Assembly: GCA_958295665.1 (NCBI GenBank)
Contig: OY282560.1
Location: forward strand, 100,789,930 to 100,853,929
DNA from: Tipula vernalis
Taxonomy: Eukaryota; Arthropoda; Insecta; Diptera; Tipulidae
Direction of reading: 5' to 3'
DNA: 64,000 nt
Shown here: positions 30,501-41,181 of the stretch, piece by piece
Layout of the letters: each line of letters opens with the position of its first letter
Numbering within the stretch: position 1 is the first letter of the stretch
Notes under the pieces: model-generated
The model's database searches: none
What the model was told of the DNA's origin: nothing
The model's input: the letters and a program-made list of their open reading frames with translations, nothing else
Translations under genes and position numbers: made by a program

Positions 30501-33356
30501 TAATGCAGAATGCGCTTACCATCGTTACGAAATGGGCTGGCAAATGTGAACTTGGTATTAACCCGTCCAAGACAGAGCTGGTACTCTTTACTAAGAAATA
30601 CAAAATCCCGGTAGTTGTCCCTCCTACCTTAAATGGCACGAGACTTGCTTTTACTGATAGAGCTAGATATCTGGGCATTATCTTGGACAGTAAGCTTAGT
30701 TGGAAGCCCAACATGTTGGAGAGAATAAACAAAGCTACTATTGCTTTGTACTCCTGTAGGAACGCCATTGGTCATAGATGGGGTCTGAAGCCGGAGCTGG
30801 TACACTGGCTCTACACCGCTGTAGTGAGACCTGTACTCATGTACGGGGTGGGTGTTTGGTGGCCAGCTCTGGACAAGGTAACTTACAAAAGTAAGATTGA
30901 GAGAGTGCAAAGAACGGCCTGCATGCTTGTTAGCGGGGCATTGAGGTCGACACTGACAAGTGCCTTAGAGGTTATGTTGCACCTTCTTCCGGTCGACATT
31001 TTTGGCAAACAGATGGCGGCAAATACGGCTGTACGACTTGCAGCCGTCTCTCAGTGGAGATGTCTTAGTATAGGACACTCTACTATTGTCAGATCGTTGA
31101 AGGATGAGCTGGCGAATCTTGACTACATTAAACCTACTCTACGCTTCGAGAAGCGATTTCGGACCTCCTTCCCTTCAAGGGAATCCTGGAGGGATAGATG
31201 GTTATCGGAAACCGAAGCGTTGCAATTCTTCACAGATGGCTCCAAGCTAGACGGCAAAGTAGGAGCTGGAGTATTCTGTGACAAACTAAATGTAAATATT
31301 TCTATTCGTCTCCCTGATTACTGCAGCGTGTACCAAGTTGAAGTCGTAGCGATTGAGGAGGTCATGACGTGGTTGAAGCATAATGTGTTATCCTCAGACG
31401 ATATCACAATCTATGTGGACAGTCAAGCGGCGATCCGGTCGTTAGAATCGGTGTCTTTGGCGTCACGGGTGGCGTTGAGTTGTCACTCATCTCTAAATGA
31501 GATGGGGGAGCATTTCAATATCCAGGTAGTCTGGGTCCCAGGTCACTCGGGCGTCATGGGGAATGCAGGGCAGATGAACTTGCTAGGCATGGTACGACTC
31601 TCCAGCTGCAACCGGAAAGGGCAAGTCTGGGGAGGCCTATCACAGCGCTGAGACAAGCACTTGGGAAGCAGGCGCTATCCTCAGCGGGGGAAAGGTGGTC
31701 GAACACCCTCACCTGTAGAGTTGCAAGACAAGTTTGGCCAAAGCTGGACTTGGGACGCACTAGATCATTAATATCCTTACGCAGACGTGAATTAAGAACG
31801 GTCGTAGGAATTTTCACGGGACACTGCCTTTTTGGAGAACATGCAAGAAGGCTGGGTCTGGAGGCTAATGACTTCTGCAGAAGCTACTTGGACGAAGAGG
31901 AGGAAGATACGTTGGTTCACTTCCTTTGCTCGTGTCCAGCATTGGCTCTCAAAAGGCACAAACACTTAGGTAATTTCAAGATGGACTGCCTCTCGGATCT
32001 CGAAAACATTAAAGTGCGGGACGTCTTACGCTACATAAGTAGTTCGAAATGGTTCCAATAAGGGTAAAAGGGGATACATCCTGTGGTATCACAATGGACC
32101 GTCACCGGTCTAAGTGTGCGTAAGCAGCCACTCCAACCTAACCTAACCTAACCTAGCTATCCATTCGAACTAAAAAAATTAGCTTTTAAGAACTAACTAA
32201 CTTTTTTTGACTAACCAAGCCGCGGCTTCTAATGAAAAAACAGAGTACATACTTCAATTTATACTTGCGAGAGTTACATTTAATATGGCCTAATAAAGCC
32301 TTTCCAAAATTTAGTTGATTTAAGAAAAAAATGATTAAACTTGTTTTGTATTTTTATTTTAGGCCTGCCGTAAATTATTTTTGCATAATTGCAACGCTCA
32401 AAGACATTCGAAAGAAACAAACTGAATGAAAGATCGTAAGTAGCAATGCTAGTTCGGGAAGACATTGTTAACTTTAAAATATTCTGTAGGTAGTTTATTT
32501 ACCTATATGAATGAAATAATTTTTTTTTTCTTTATTTGCTTGTAACGTAATGCTTTAATTAAAATAGTTAACAATTAGAAAATAAAAATTCATTGGTATG
32601 AGCTAAGCAAATGGAGCTGGTTTGTTTTTCAGCCCGATTTATCACAAAATTACTAAAAAAAAATTAGAACCTTTGCCTACGTAAACTCGACATGTACATA
32701 TTCGGCTCAAAAACAATTATCACACGGTCCTCTATTTGATCGTGACTAGGTAGTTTGTTACTCACCTGGCAATCAACAGTTAAATTATTCGCCGAATTTT
32801 GAATTTCCTCTACAATACACTGCTGAATATCATCCTCGCTCGCTTCACAATGTTGAAAATTTGATCCACCATTGTCACAGTGAAAATCAACACTGGACGA
32901 TTGTGGAATAGCCGGAATGAATTTGATACTAAAGAATGCGATGATAGTTAACAACTAGAAAACACAAAAAGAACATTGCAACTTATAAACCAATCTGCCC
33001 CGAATCTTAGTTTATAGATACTAAAAACTTACTTGAAAAAGTAAAAAGAATAATTTTTGTTTATGAAATCGGTCCGAAATAGCTCCAATCAATGGTTTCG
33101 CTAGAAGACCACTTATCGGAAGCACCGTATATATAGTGCCAACCACTGTTGATGAAAATCCTAATTGTTTAGCATACGTTGGCATAAATGGAACAATTGG
33201 TGCGGTACCTAAAATGAACGGAAATATCAAGTGTATATGAAGTACAAGAAAATCAATTTCCACCATGGACCATCACTGTGGAGTCTTACCAGCATTCCAT
33301 AGAAAGTAATGTGCTTTAAGTGGTAGGAATTTCTTATTAATATCTTTAAGGCCCAT
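21598..33356 (-). CDS. MFSD6: MFSD6-like major facilitator superfamily transporter
   Basis: A polytopic membrane protein of the MFS_1-like family, relatives of vertebrate MFSD6; the substrate is unknown. Six coding exons on the - strand: 33290-33356, 33033-33208, 32766-32954, 22318-23099, 21951-22254 and 21598-21885. All junctions are GT-AG and phases match, giving 601 residues plus stop. Exon 1 starts MGLKDINKKFLPLKAHY, typical of the family, and exon 2 gives the first helices (GTAPIVPFMPTYAKQLGF, LLAKPLIGAISDRFHKQK). Exons 3-4 encode a long Cys-rich extracellular loop, then helices to about residue 400. Exon 5 has the GLVMGIQCFGGELPFFFLSG helix and exon 6 the last two helices and a hydrophilic tail. 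Intron 3 is 9666 bp and carries three mobile elements. The MFS fold is certain, the MFSD6 subfamily very likely. Confidence 0.9.
23100..24539. other. Intron 3 of the MFSD6-like gene, left part
   Basis: AT-rich intron sequence with short open frames on the + strand (for example 23250-23474) that show no family motifs. It may include the decayed 5' part of the Gypsy element that becomes recognisable after 24540. Confidence 0.4.
26247..27460 (-). mobile_element. Mariner/Tc1-superfamily transposon with TA target duplication
   Basis: 1214 bp. The outer ends pair imperfectly (left CGGGGCGCGCCATCTTTTA, right complement CATGGTACGCCATCTTTTA) and continue into a shared GGGGTATGTAAACATTGAA block, so the inverted repeats reach about 50 bp. 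TA flanks both sides (26245-26246, 27461-27462), the hallmark of the superfamily. Removing the element and one TA restores the reading frame of the surrounding Gypsy integrase, which fixes both ends to the base. It carries a broken transposase on the - strand. Confidence 0.88.
26387..27349 (-). pseudogene. Mariner-type transposase, frameshifted
   Basis: Starts MNRFTRKQRAEIVTLYIENN, an N-terminal helix-turn-helix of the kind common in insect mariner-like proteins. Next come ILMTDEARFTLSGG (first catalytic Asp), WFQQDGAPCHTA (second) and WPPRSPDLTHPDFFLWG (third), and the tail ends KATT. Counting from the Asp of QDGA to the Asp of HPDF gives 41 intervening residues, a DD41D arrangement. At least two frameshifts, one near 27180-27220 and one near 26740-26800, and a stop in the N-terminal half inactivate it. 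The catalytic residues themselves remain. Confidence 0.88.
27917..29050. other. AT-rich intron sequence
   Basis: Within intron 3 of the MFSD6-like gene. No coding or RNA feature seen. A GC-bearing stretch near 28915-29010 (AAGCCGC, GCGCGGC) has a counterpart (CCGCGGCTTCTAATG) just past the next LINE at 32220, so that LINE may have landed within an older repeat. Confidence 0.4.
29199..30389 (+). pseudogene. LOA-type ORF2, linker and RT N-terminal half
   Basis: 29199-29948 covers the linker and RT fingers (FKPFKSAGPDQIIP, VVFIPKAGKS). A TGA at 29946-29948 interrupts just before HVYPKDLRPITLSSF. 29997-30389 then gives FLDIEGAFNN and RGTPQGG. At 30353-30362 a run of ten G shifts the frame within the PQGG motif; eight G would keep it open. 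The RT itself would copy element RNA onto the nicked target. Confidence 0.88.
30389..31651 (+). pseudogene. LOA-type ORF2, RT C-terminal half and RNase H
   Basis: A 420-codon frame. RT catalytic YADDVALAV (30440s), then KTELVLFT, RYLGIILDSKLSW and the thumb. RNase H residues follow: FFTDGSKLDGKVGAG (Asp), YQVEVVAIEEV (Glu), YVDSQAAIRSL (Asp) and VPGHSGVMGNAG. A frameshift at the end of this motif, near 31562-31572, moves ADELARHG into another frame. All visible catalytic residues are conserved. Confidence 0.9.
31572..32061 (+). pseudogene. LOA-type ORF2, C-terminal domain
   Basis: After the frameshift the last RNase H residues (ADELARHGTTL) and the C-terminal part continue to a TAA at 32059-32061. 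It carries TGHCLFGEHARRLGLE and a Cys/His cluster (CRSYLDEEEEDTLVHFLCSCP) equivalent to the C-terminus of the element at 9409-10446, which places both in the same broad lineage. Confidence 0.85.
32134..32153 (+). repeat. Telomere-like AACCT tandem repeat at the LINE 3' end
   Basis: Nearly four AACCT units (AACCTAACCTAACCTAACC) run up to the first base of the 13-bp target duplication. The complement is TTAGG, the usual insect telomere unit. Because the run abuts the duplication, it is the element's own 3' tail and not flanking DNA. Confidence 0.85.
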
Positions 33357-34934
33357 TTTAATTAAAAGATTTTGTTTATTTATAATAAAAGCTCACTTGC
33401 AATTACTAAATTGTTATACAATAAAAATTAATTTTTTAAAAACCACATAATGTTGCTAACACAGAGTAATCGAACTTAACCTCAATTTCGATTCTATCTT
33501 CGATTACACCTTTTTATGTAGTAAACCACATGGAATTATTTAATAAAAATGTATTCTAAAAGGCCACAAACTAAAATTAATGCGTTAAAAATTTTTTTTT
33601 AATAATAACAATAATTGAATGGCGATTTGTTGATATTTTGGTTGCTATTGCTACTAATAATAATATGTTTGCATGGAATTCTATTGTGTCAAAATAAGAT
33701 TTCCGAAAGGGACGGAAAAATAATTTTTGTTTTTTTTGGAGATATTTATCTCTTTCCAAATCTTATAGGAAAATCATTTCAAGAATCCTCGACTGAAATT
33801 GACTATATTGGAAAAGAAAAATGTTGAAAGCTGAAACCATAAATCACTGGCAATCGCGTTTCAACAATATTGATTACACATTCTTATCGGAGTTATTGGC
33901 ATGACCAAAGTTCATTGAAGTATTTTTATCCAAATATTGTAGACAAAGCAATTTAGTTGAAACTAACGAAATTACGATTAAGGTTTTACAAAAAAAAAAA
34001 AAAAAATTACTTTCAAGATCTTTCCCCGAACGCAGTTACAAATAGACTAAGTAAGACAAAATACCTATTAGGTATCAGTTCCAATTTTTCTGTTATCAAC
34101 GAATGATATTTTATCTCGTGCTTCTGTGTGATAACAACATTATATTTATAAATATTGTAATATTGATAGACGAACTAGAATACATAGCTCTTATGTATTT
34201 GTACAGTTATTAAATGAGTATATTGAACTACTTTAAAAATGAAATGTAACTGAAAAATGGCGGCTTGCTGAAATTACGAAGGTCGCAGAAAATACTTGTT
34301 TGAATATTGTATCATAATAATGACGTGCGTTATCAATTAGATTGTCTTAGAATGTGCTGCATTGAATCAATCAATTTATTTTTATTATTTCAGACTATAA
34401 ATAGAAAAAAACAACACGATATAAATAATTGAATTAGCTGATTTAGTGGATTAAGAATGATAGGTAATACCTATGTTATAATAACACTAGAACTACCAGC
34501 TCTAATTGAAATCAATTGGTTTTGTTATTATGTAAGTATTGATTTGGAAATTTATGATGACTTTTAATATGACAACGAAGTAATTACTATATACTTGCCT
34601 ATATTAGTAATTACTATTAGAAGCGTGTTCATAGTAGCGTTTCACAACATTATTTTTCCTTGTTTCATTAATACAAGGTTTTTCAAACTACTTAGGTAAG
34701 ACTTCAGCTGTGCGCCATGATATTGTAAAGCAATTGCAGTAAGTAGAAATATGTTACTGTAATAATGACGAAGTATTTAAATGTATGCTAAATTTTTTTG
34801 TTCAATATGCTGCTCGCTACCGCTGCTTAATGTACCTATGTTTAATAAAAGTGAAAGTACAAAGTGGTTTCTTAATATTTAAACACTAAGTAGTTTTGAA
34901 AGTGATTCTTTCTAATGATATTAAATAATAGTAA
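33357..34934. other. Upstream flank of the MFSD6-like gene
   Basis: This should hold the promoter and 5' UTR of the minus-strand MFSD6-like gene, but I see no clear core promoter motif. A poly(A) run near 33990-34006 could be the tail of an old retroposed sequence. The rest is AT-rich and featureless. Confidence 0.4.
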
Positions 34935-35340
34935 TGGGGCAAGACAAGCGCTGCACATATGAAAAGCGGGAACTTATTTTAAAGTTGTGGAAAGTCTGAC
35001 AACCTATGTCAAAATACCTACCTAGATATGGCAACAACTAATCGAAGTTCACAAAAAATCACCCTTTGGACAAAAATCTCAACATACTGTGACTGGGTGA
35101 GAGCAACACAGTTAAGCACACATTTTATGATGTATGGCATAATAGAGCCACATGTTTTGTAGGTCTGAGTAGTAAAGATTTTAGTTGATTCAATAGCGTG
35201 CAGAACCATTTGACCCCAAACCAATTGAAAATATAAGGACAGACATTAAGAGAGCAGTTGCAACAGCCAAACTGACTAATAATAGGGACTTGTGGAAAGT
35301 TGTAAGAAATTTTTTTTACGAAATTGTAACATGACTATGG
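34935..35340 (+). pseudogene. Tc1-like transposase remnant
   Basis: The start reads MGQDKRCTYEKRELILKLW, like the N-terminal helix-turn-helix of Tc1-type transposases. About 230 bases on, PKPIENIRTDIKRAVATAK and NNRDLWKVVRNFF resemble the C-terminal PNPIENLW...LW block. Everything between is short and broken, so most of the catalytic domain is gone. Motif likeness is modest and no inverted repeats were found. Confidence 0.45.
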
Positions 35341-36100
35341 AGAGTATGAGAATACGGTCGTAAGTAAGCGTGTGATGTTCTAATAAACAATCAAATCTCG
35401 ACAGTTAATAGAAATTAACCAAATGGATGTTCAGGTGGTCATTGATTGTCGTGATTGGATTCTAAACATCTAAATGACCTTGATAGACCGCAAGAGTTGG
35501 CCATGACCACCATGGTGTTGACTTGCCAGAGTTTATCATAACTGGTATCGTTATATTGTTTGATAATTTATATTATTTATGGTTTCGTGTTCGTCACCTA
35601 CATTCGACTGACTTTCTTCTTTCTTTTAGCATCACTTCCGGCCTTCTCATCAATCTCCACCCATACCATTCCCGTAATTTCCCGCGGGTGGAGTTGCGAG
35701 GTTTGAGCCACCTCCACACAGTAATTCGTCCAAACCACCCTCAGAGGGCGACGAAGAACCTCCACAACTTGTACAGATGGCCGAACTTTTTCCAAAGTAG
35801 ATCATATTTTGACCAGGCTCAACACCCTTAATTTTTATGTAAATTCTATCAAAGTTGACATTTTTTACCCCGAAATAAGCAATCTTCACCTTATCTGGAT
35901 TGATTGTTCTAAACGAAAAGTACTCACACTCTCAGGTTCGACCTCAGAGACTGGCGAACTCTCGTCTGTTGGAATGTGGGTTTGTATATTTTTATTAATT
36001 TGAAAATATGGAGCAGGAATTAAAAACCATCTGTTCCGTCGATAAGTTCTCTCTTCAGTTTCTATTAAATACGAACGCAGCTCGTTTAGTTTTTTGCTAC

Positions 36101-36658
36101 TCATCCATAAGAACGTAAATCCACCCTGTGTCTTTTATTATAATTTCTAATTTGTTTGTATTTTAGGTTATTTTCCTTACCAACAACCTCACTTGAATTG
36201 GGAACTGCCAGCGCCTCCAAGATTTGAGGTAAAAGTGTCTTGAATTTACGACCCATCATTAATTCAGCTGGTGAGAACCCACTTGATAGCGGCGTTGAAC
36301 GATAATTTAATAAAGCCAAACTCATGTCCAAATCTTTGTTTCTCTTAATCAACTTCTTTGCCTTGTCTACCGCTGCCTCGACTGCACCATTCGACTGAGC
36401 ATAATAGGGACTGCTTGTTATGTGAACAAAATTGAAATCACGAGCGAATTGTTTAAAACGGTGTGAAAACTGAGGACCGTTGTCAGTCCTTAGAATGGAA
36501 CAAATTCCATATCGGGAGAACATCTCCTTGACTTTTCCAATTATGATATCTTCTGTCATGGATGTAAGAGAAAATAATTCGAAGAATCTAGAGTAATAAT
36601 CTGTGATTATTAGAAACCACTTGTCACATTTATACAAATCCGCGGCTATTTTCTCCAT
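36101..36658 (-). pseudogene. Gypsy integrase, catalytic core
   Basis: Contains WFLIITDYYSRFFEL (first Asp), SILRTDNGPQFSH (second Asp) and SNGAVEAAVDKAKKLI (Glu), the DDE triad that joins element DNA to the target. Further downstream are PAELMMGRKF and the C-terminal region, continuing in other frames to about 35600. Just upstream (36660-36860) a broken frame carries the His/Cys zinc-binding region (HQGHQGIVK...). The core frame is open. Confidence 0.9.
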
Positions 36659-37201
36659 CGGTCGAATAGGAAACGATTCTACCCAGAAAGTTTCTTTTTG
36701 ATTGATCCTCTCTTCTATAAAATTAGGACAGTTTTTTACAACGACATCAATTTGCGAGCTTAATCCTACCCACCATACAGAGCTTTGTGCGCGACAACGA
36801 CATTTGACGATCCCCTGATGGCCTTGATGGATATATTCCTAGACCTCTTTCTGAAGAGCAGCCGGAATCACAATACGATTATTTTTTAATAGTAAATCCT
36901 TTGTATACGAGATGTCGAATCGATATTGGTAATATGGCAAAATGAAATCTGAAATTTTATTACGAGAAGGCCAACCATCTGCACTATACAACCTTAAATT
37001 TTTACAAACTGGAACTTCTAATTGAGCTTTAGAGATTTTCTCTAAATATTGATCTCGTATTTGACTACTTCCAATGACGAAGTTAACAAATGCTTGAGTT
37101 TCGATAGCTAGCTCTTCAAACGGCTCGTCATGAGGAATGGGACCCGAGAGAGTGCATCCGCAATCTCCATAAATTTCCCTGGAATGTAAACCACGATATA
37201 C

Positions 37202-38883
37202 TCATATCTCATCAAACGCATTCGAAATCGTTGAAGACGAGGAGTAAGAACATCTATGTAAGTTCTTGCTCTGTAAAATTTCAACCAAAGGTTTGTGATC
37301 GGTTTCGAGGACCACCTTGATACCCGTGATATACTCAGATAACTTCTCAGCTGCCCATGTTAGACTGAGTGCTTCGCGTTCAATTTGAGCGTAATTACGT
37401 TCTGTCTCCGTCATAGTTCTCGATATATGTGCGACTCGCTCTCGATTTCCATTTTCGTCCTCTTGCATCAAACACCCTCCGATACCATACGAAGATGCAT
37501 CGGCGCTGATAATAATTTTCTTGGACTGATCATAATAGGCTAAGACCGGAGAGCTGGATAGCAATTTTTTTACTTCCAGAAACGTCTTTTCTTGAATTTT
37601 TCCCCAAATAAATGGATTATTATCTCTTAATAACGCGTTTAGTGGTTCCAGCAGCTGAGATCTACTATCAAGGAATTTAGCGACAAAATTTATCATTCCC
37701 AGAAAACGAAGCAATTCCGTCTTATCCTTTGGTTGAGGAAAATCCAGCAAAGCTTTGACTCTGTCTTGGTCAATTGAGATGCCTTTATCGGAAAGAATAT
37801 GTCCGAGATATTTTATTCGGCCCACACAAAACTGTGATTTCTCTCTGTTAATTGTTATGCCTTCCTCTTGGAGTTTTGACAAAACTGTTCTCAACACCTG
37901 TTCGTGTTCTTCCAGTGTCTGAGAGAAGACAAGAATATCGTCTACGTGAAAGACAACTTGCTTAATTCCCATTAAAACTTTAGAAAATTTGCTCACAAAA
38001 TATTCAGGACTTACTCACACGTGATTCCAAAAGGAAGTCGCTTGCATATGAATCTCCCAAAGGGACAGATGAAGCATGTCAAGAATTGACTTTCTCTATC
38101 AAGTCTTATTTGATAAAAGCCCTTATTAGCGTCAATTTTCGAAAAATATTTGGCTCCCTTCAGCCTTGACAGTGTAGACTCCATCTTTGGTATTGGAAAA
38201 TACGAACGTTTAACCGATTTATTGAGTTGTGTATAATCAACACATAAACGTATTTCCTCATTAGACTTAGGAACGACTAATATTGGAGAAACCCATTCTG
38301 TGATTTCCTCGACTGGCTCAATAATATTCAGAGACACCAATCGATTAATTTCTTTTTCTAATTTGTCCATAAGCGGTATGGCTACTACACGAGGGATACT
38401 TTGTACAAATGGGATAGCGTTGGGTTTTAGTTTGATGGACATCTCGCCCTTGAATTCTCCGATGTCATTAAATAAAAAAGGGTATTCCCGTTCAACGTCA
38501 ATCGAACATTGGTTGTTAACACTCGCAACTATCGAATTGGTAACCGGAGGTTGAATTATTTTCAGCAATTGAAGCGCTTGACGTCCTAGTATGGGAATTT
38601 CTAATTGTCGAATAATAAATACATCGAATAAATGGCGCTTTCCATTATAAACGAGATTGAGGGGTAGTGTACCCATTACATCAAGAGCATTACCATCTGG
38701 TCCATGAAGAATCGTGTGTGAGTGGGACATGTTCCCCAAAAACTCCCGAGGAACCATGCAGTCAGGCAGACATACACAATCGGCACCTGTATCAATCAAG
38801 AATCTCAACCACTTCTCATTAAACTCCACAATTACAATATTAACGCACCATGCGCCTGGGTTAATGCTACTAACATGACCCAC
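37202..38883 (-). pseudogene. Gypsy protease, RT and RNase H
   Basis: Two frames. 38011-38883 holds the aspartic protease (FLIDTGADCVCLPD, IPILGRQAL) and RT fingers (ITEWVSPILVVPKSN, FSKIDANKGFYQI, CKRLPFGITCE). 37202-37996 holds the catalytic FHVDDILVF, the KYLGHILS connection, and RNase H (ISADASSYGIGG, REALSLTWA, LETDHKPLVEIL). A stop and shift between 37996 and 38011 interrupt the RT just before its catalytic motif, so this copy cannot make one polyprotein. Confidence 0.9.
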
Positions 38884-39805
38884 ACATTTAAACTATTCCT
38901 AGGGTTAGTATCGTTATTATTATCTATATTAATAGTTTTAATATTATGTATTTTGTCACGATGAGAATGTCTAGCTGAATATTGTTGAGAACGACATACC
39001 TTCGAAAAATGGCCCTTGATTCCACAGCTCCGACAGTTTTGGTTTCTCGCCACACATTTGTCTCGTTGATGATACAGCCCTCCACAAAACCAACAAGATT
39101 TTCTCTTGAACGAAATGGAATTCTGTTTGTTATCCCCACCTGCCCGCTGCGTTGATGATTGGTTAGAAGGACCGGCTGATTTCGATCGTCCTCGGTCATA
39201 GTCTTTGAAAGAAACTATTTTATTTACCGTTGATGTACCCAATTTGTCTCTAATTATTTTGTTTTGTTTATGCTGCAATTCTACCTGACGTGCAGTATCA
39301 ACAGCCTCTTTCAAAGTTAACGTTGATTTGAGTTGCATTGTTTCGCTGACCTTAATATCTAACATATACCGACTACGATGCGATCTCTTATAAGATCTTC
39401 CTTTAAAAGTCCATACTCGCAATTTTCTGCCAACGTATGTAAATCCGTGATAAAATCGTCTATCGATTCTCCTTGCCCTTGTATTCTTTTATTGAACCTA
39501 TAGCGTTCGAAAATTATGTTTGATTTGGGCCGGAAATAACTATCAAAACTATCCAACGCCTCTGCAAGTGTTACAGGCAACTTCTTAAACTGAACTAATA
39601 TTTCCTCACTCTTTTCTCCCATTATGTATACGAACAAATCAATCTGGTCTTTGTCCGGTTTCGACAACATTCCGCTCACGGACATGTATCTGTTGAATCG
39701 CTTTTTCCAAATCGGGCATAATTCCGGTTTGGTAAAATTGAACCCCTCTGGAGCCCCTATATTCGGAAGGCTAATAACTGAAACCTCCTCCTTGTCATTG
39801 ACCAT
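38832..39805 (-). pseudogene. Gypsy gag with zinc knuckles
   Basis: 39359-39805 opens MVNDKEEVSVISLP and has the capsid-like block FNRYMSVSG...FDSYFRPKSN...FERYRFNKR typical of insect Gypsy gag. 38832-39422 continues in another frame with TLKEAVDTARQVE and two zinc knuckles, CWFCGGLYHQRDKC and CRSCGIKGHFSKVC. The knuckles would package element RNA. The frames overlap by 64 bases; it is not clear whether this is an original programmed shift or decay. Confidence 0.88.
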
Positions 39806-39894
39806 CTTTGAGGTTATATTTCCTTTCTCTCGGCGTGCTTTTATTTTTTATTTTATTTTATTTTATTCTTGGTTTCAATTTTTTTTTTCTTTTT

Positions 39895-39906
39895 CCGCTG
39901 CCACCA
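39895..39906 (-). promoter_or_regulatory. Putative primer-binding site of the Gypsy element
   Basis: On the - strand TGGTGGCAGCGG follows directly after the CA that ends the LTR. Its position and its opening TGG (complement of a tRNA CCA end) are right for a primer-binding site; I cannot name the tRNA with confidence. Confidence 0.6.
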
Positions 39907-40190
39907 TGTTTTGTTATACGATAAAATAATACACGATATTACATTTATAATTATTAATCTTTATTTCATAGAAGGGTATTTATTCTGTGTGTACCATGGC
40001 ACGCTGCTTGTACGATACCATAAAGTTAAGTTAGACACAATTCATATAAAGGGAGTGTGTTTTATACAGTAACAATAACACAACATTTTTAGACCACCTA
40101 TCACAATTCAACCCACCCGATCGACTTCGCGCAAGACCCATCTATTCCTTCTTCCTACAATATAAAAGAATCAACCGACAGCAACGTTCA
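39907..40190 (-). repeat. 5' LTR of the Gypsy element
   Basis: 284 bp running on the - strand from TGAACGTTGC to ATAACAAAACA, with TG/CA ends, a TATA-like TTTATATG and an AATAAA signal in the right order. It is placed by the primer-binding site on one side and by the start of an unrelated LINE fragment on the other. No second copy was found in the window. Confidence 0.6.
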
Positions 40191-40199
40191 ATGAGCTAA

Positions 40200-40860
40200 C
40201 GAAATCTGCGACATCAAATACTTTGTCTTGATTCAGAACATAAATTTTATCAATACTGTTAGTACCCAGTAATGAACGGCTAATTAGGTCGTCAGCATAA
40301 ATATGGTAGTCACCATATTCAAGAACTTTAGGTAAATCATTAATATGCAACGAAAATAGCAATGGTCTCAATACAAACCCTTGATGAACTCCACAATAAA
40401 TGCTGATACACTCTGAATAATTTTTGGCGCAATATATCAAGCATTTTCTAACCAACAGATAAGAAAGGATAAACCTACTGTAAGGTTATTGTAAAACTAA
40501 ACAAGCTACACGTTATTACAAAAAGTAGGCAAAGGAAGAAAAACAGAAGAAGGGCAACAAGAAGGAATCAGTAACCACCAACAGAAGGATTATTATATAA
40601 AAAAGCGTGTAGAAGATTATAATTCAATAAATATTACTATACAAGGAGTTTTTATTATTAAATATAACAGATCTTACACTACATGCAATTTTATCAAACT
40701 GAAATCAATATTCCATAGTCGATACTATCAAAAGCCTTACTAAAGTCCAGTACATCCTAACACCAACACAGATCGTCTACTACTTTAAGAATTGCAGTAT
40801 TTGTACTGTCATCATAGTATTTACTAACCAATGCAAGTGTGTTAGAAATTTGATAAAGGA
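40200..40860 (-). pseudogene. LINE reverse transcriptase fragment
   Basis: On the - strand, LDFSKAFDSIDYGILI (40700-40760), then across an inserted LTR CGVHQGFVLRPLLFSLHINDLP and YADDLISR (40270-40390). These are consecutive RT motifs of a jockey/CR1-type LINE. A solo LTR at 40479-40678 interrupts it, and the Gypsy LTR abuts its downstream end. Clade uncertain. Confidence 0.72.
40479..40678 (+). repeat. Solo LTR, 200 bp, with 4-bp target duplication
   Basis: Starts TGTAAGGTTATTG and ends CAGATCTTACA, with the 6-bp inverted ends TGTAAG/CTTACA. CTAC flanks it exactly on both sides (40475-40478 and 40679-40682). A TATATAAAA stretch and an AATAAA lie in order on the + strand. It interrupts the RT fragment at 40200-40860. 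The internal region of the parent retrotransposon is gone, as after LTR-LTR recombination. Confidence 0.82.
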
Positions 40861-41181
40861 GTAACATCCGAAACAATCATAATATCATTTTCAAATAAAA
40901 AAAATATCACGTTAAAGAAAGTGACAAAACCAAAAAATTGTGTTTTATTATACATATAAAAAATGTTGAGTAAAGTTATTATTTAATGCACAAAAGCGTC
41001 TGTTTTATTTTCAGAAAACAATGAAAGTATTTATAAATGTCAAATACTACCAACTTTTAAAAATAAATCACGAGAATTGGTTGGTTATTTCTTTTGACCA
41101 AAATTGAATTCCAATTCCAATTTTAATTCCTTGGTCAAATAAAATGTCACTCTCATTTACTTTGTTTGATAATTTGACAAA

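Larger units (their letters stand above)
29064..32153 (+). mobile_element. LOA/R1-type LINE, 5'-truncated, with a CCTAA-repeat tail and target duplication
   Basis: A 3090-bp non-LTR element, antisense to the MFSD6-like gene. It is flanked by a 13-bp duplication with one mismatch: TAGCTAGCCATTC at 29051-29063 and TAGCTATCCATTC at 32154-32166. It starts in the last residues of the endonuclease (NWRV...DHRYL near 29075-29110), so it is truncated on insertion. RT, RNase H and a C-terminal domain follow, then a short 3' UTR ending in AACCTAACCTAACCTAACC right at the duplication. Sequence quality is high; only a handful of frame breaks separate it from an intact ORF2. Confidence 0.9.
35600..40190 (-). 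mobile_element. Ty3/Gypsy retrotransposon, one LTR visible
   Basis: Read on the - strand: LTR (39907-40190), primer-binding site, gag (39805 downward), zinc knuckles, protease, RT, RNase H, integrase and a C-terminal tail to about 35600. Most domains are nearly intact, with a few frameshifts. I could not find the 3' LTR at the low-coordinate end, so the element appears 3'-truncated. Order protease-RT-RNase H-integrase fixes the superfamily. Confidence 0.9.

Noticed and set aside
32664..32765. Extension of MFSD6-like exon 3 to a stop at 32664
   Set aside because: A strong CAG/GTGAGT donor at 32766 in phase 0 joins perfectly to the exon at 23099; the extension is intron.
41090..41150. Inverted TTTGACCAAAATTGAATTCC hairpin as a third family B copy
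   Set aside because: Only a short hairpin is present; the remaining blocks of the family are absent.
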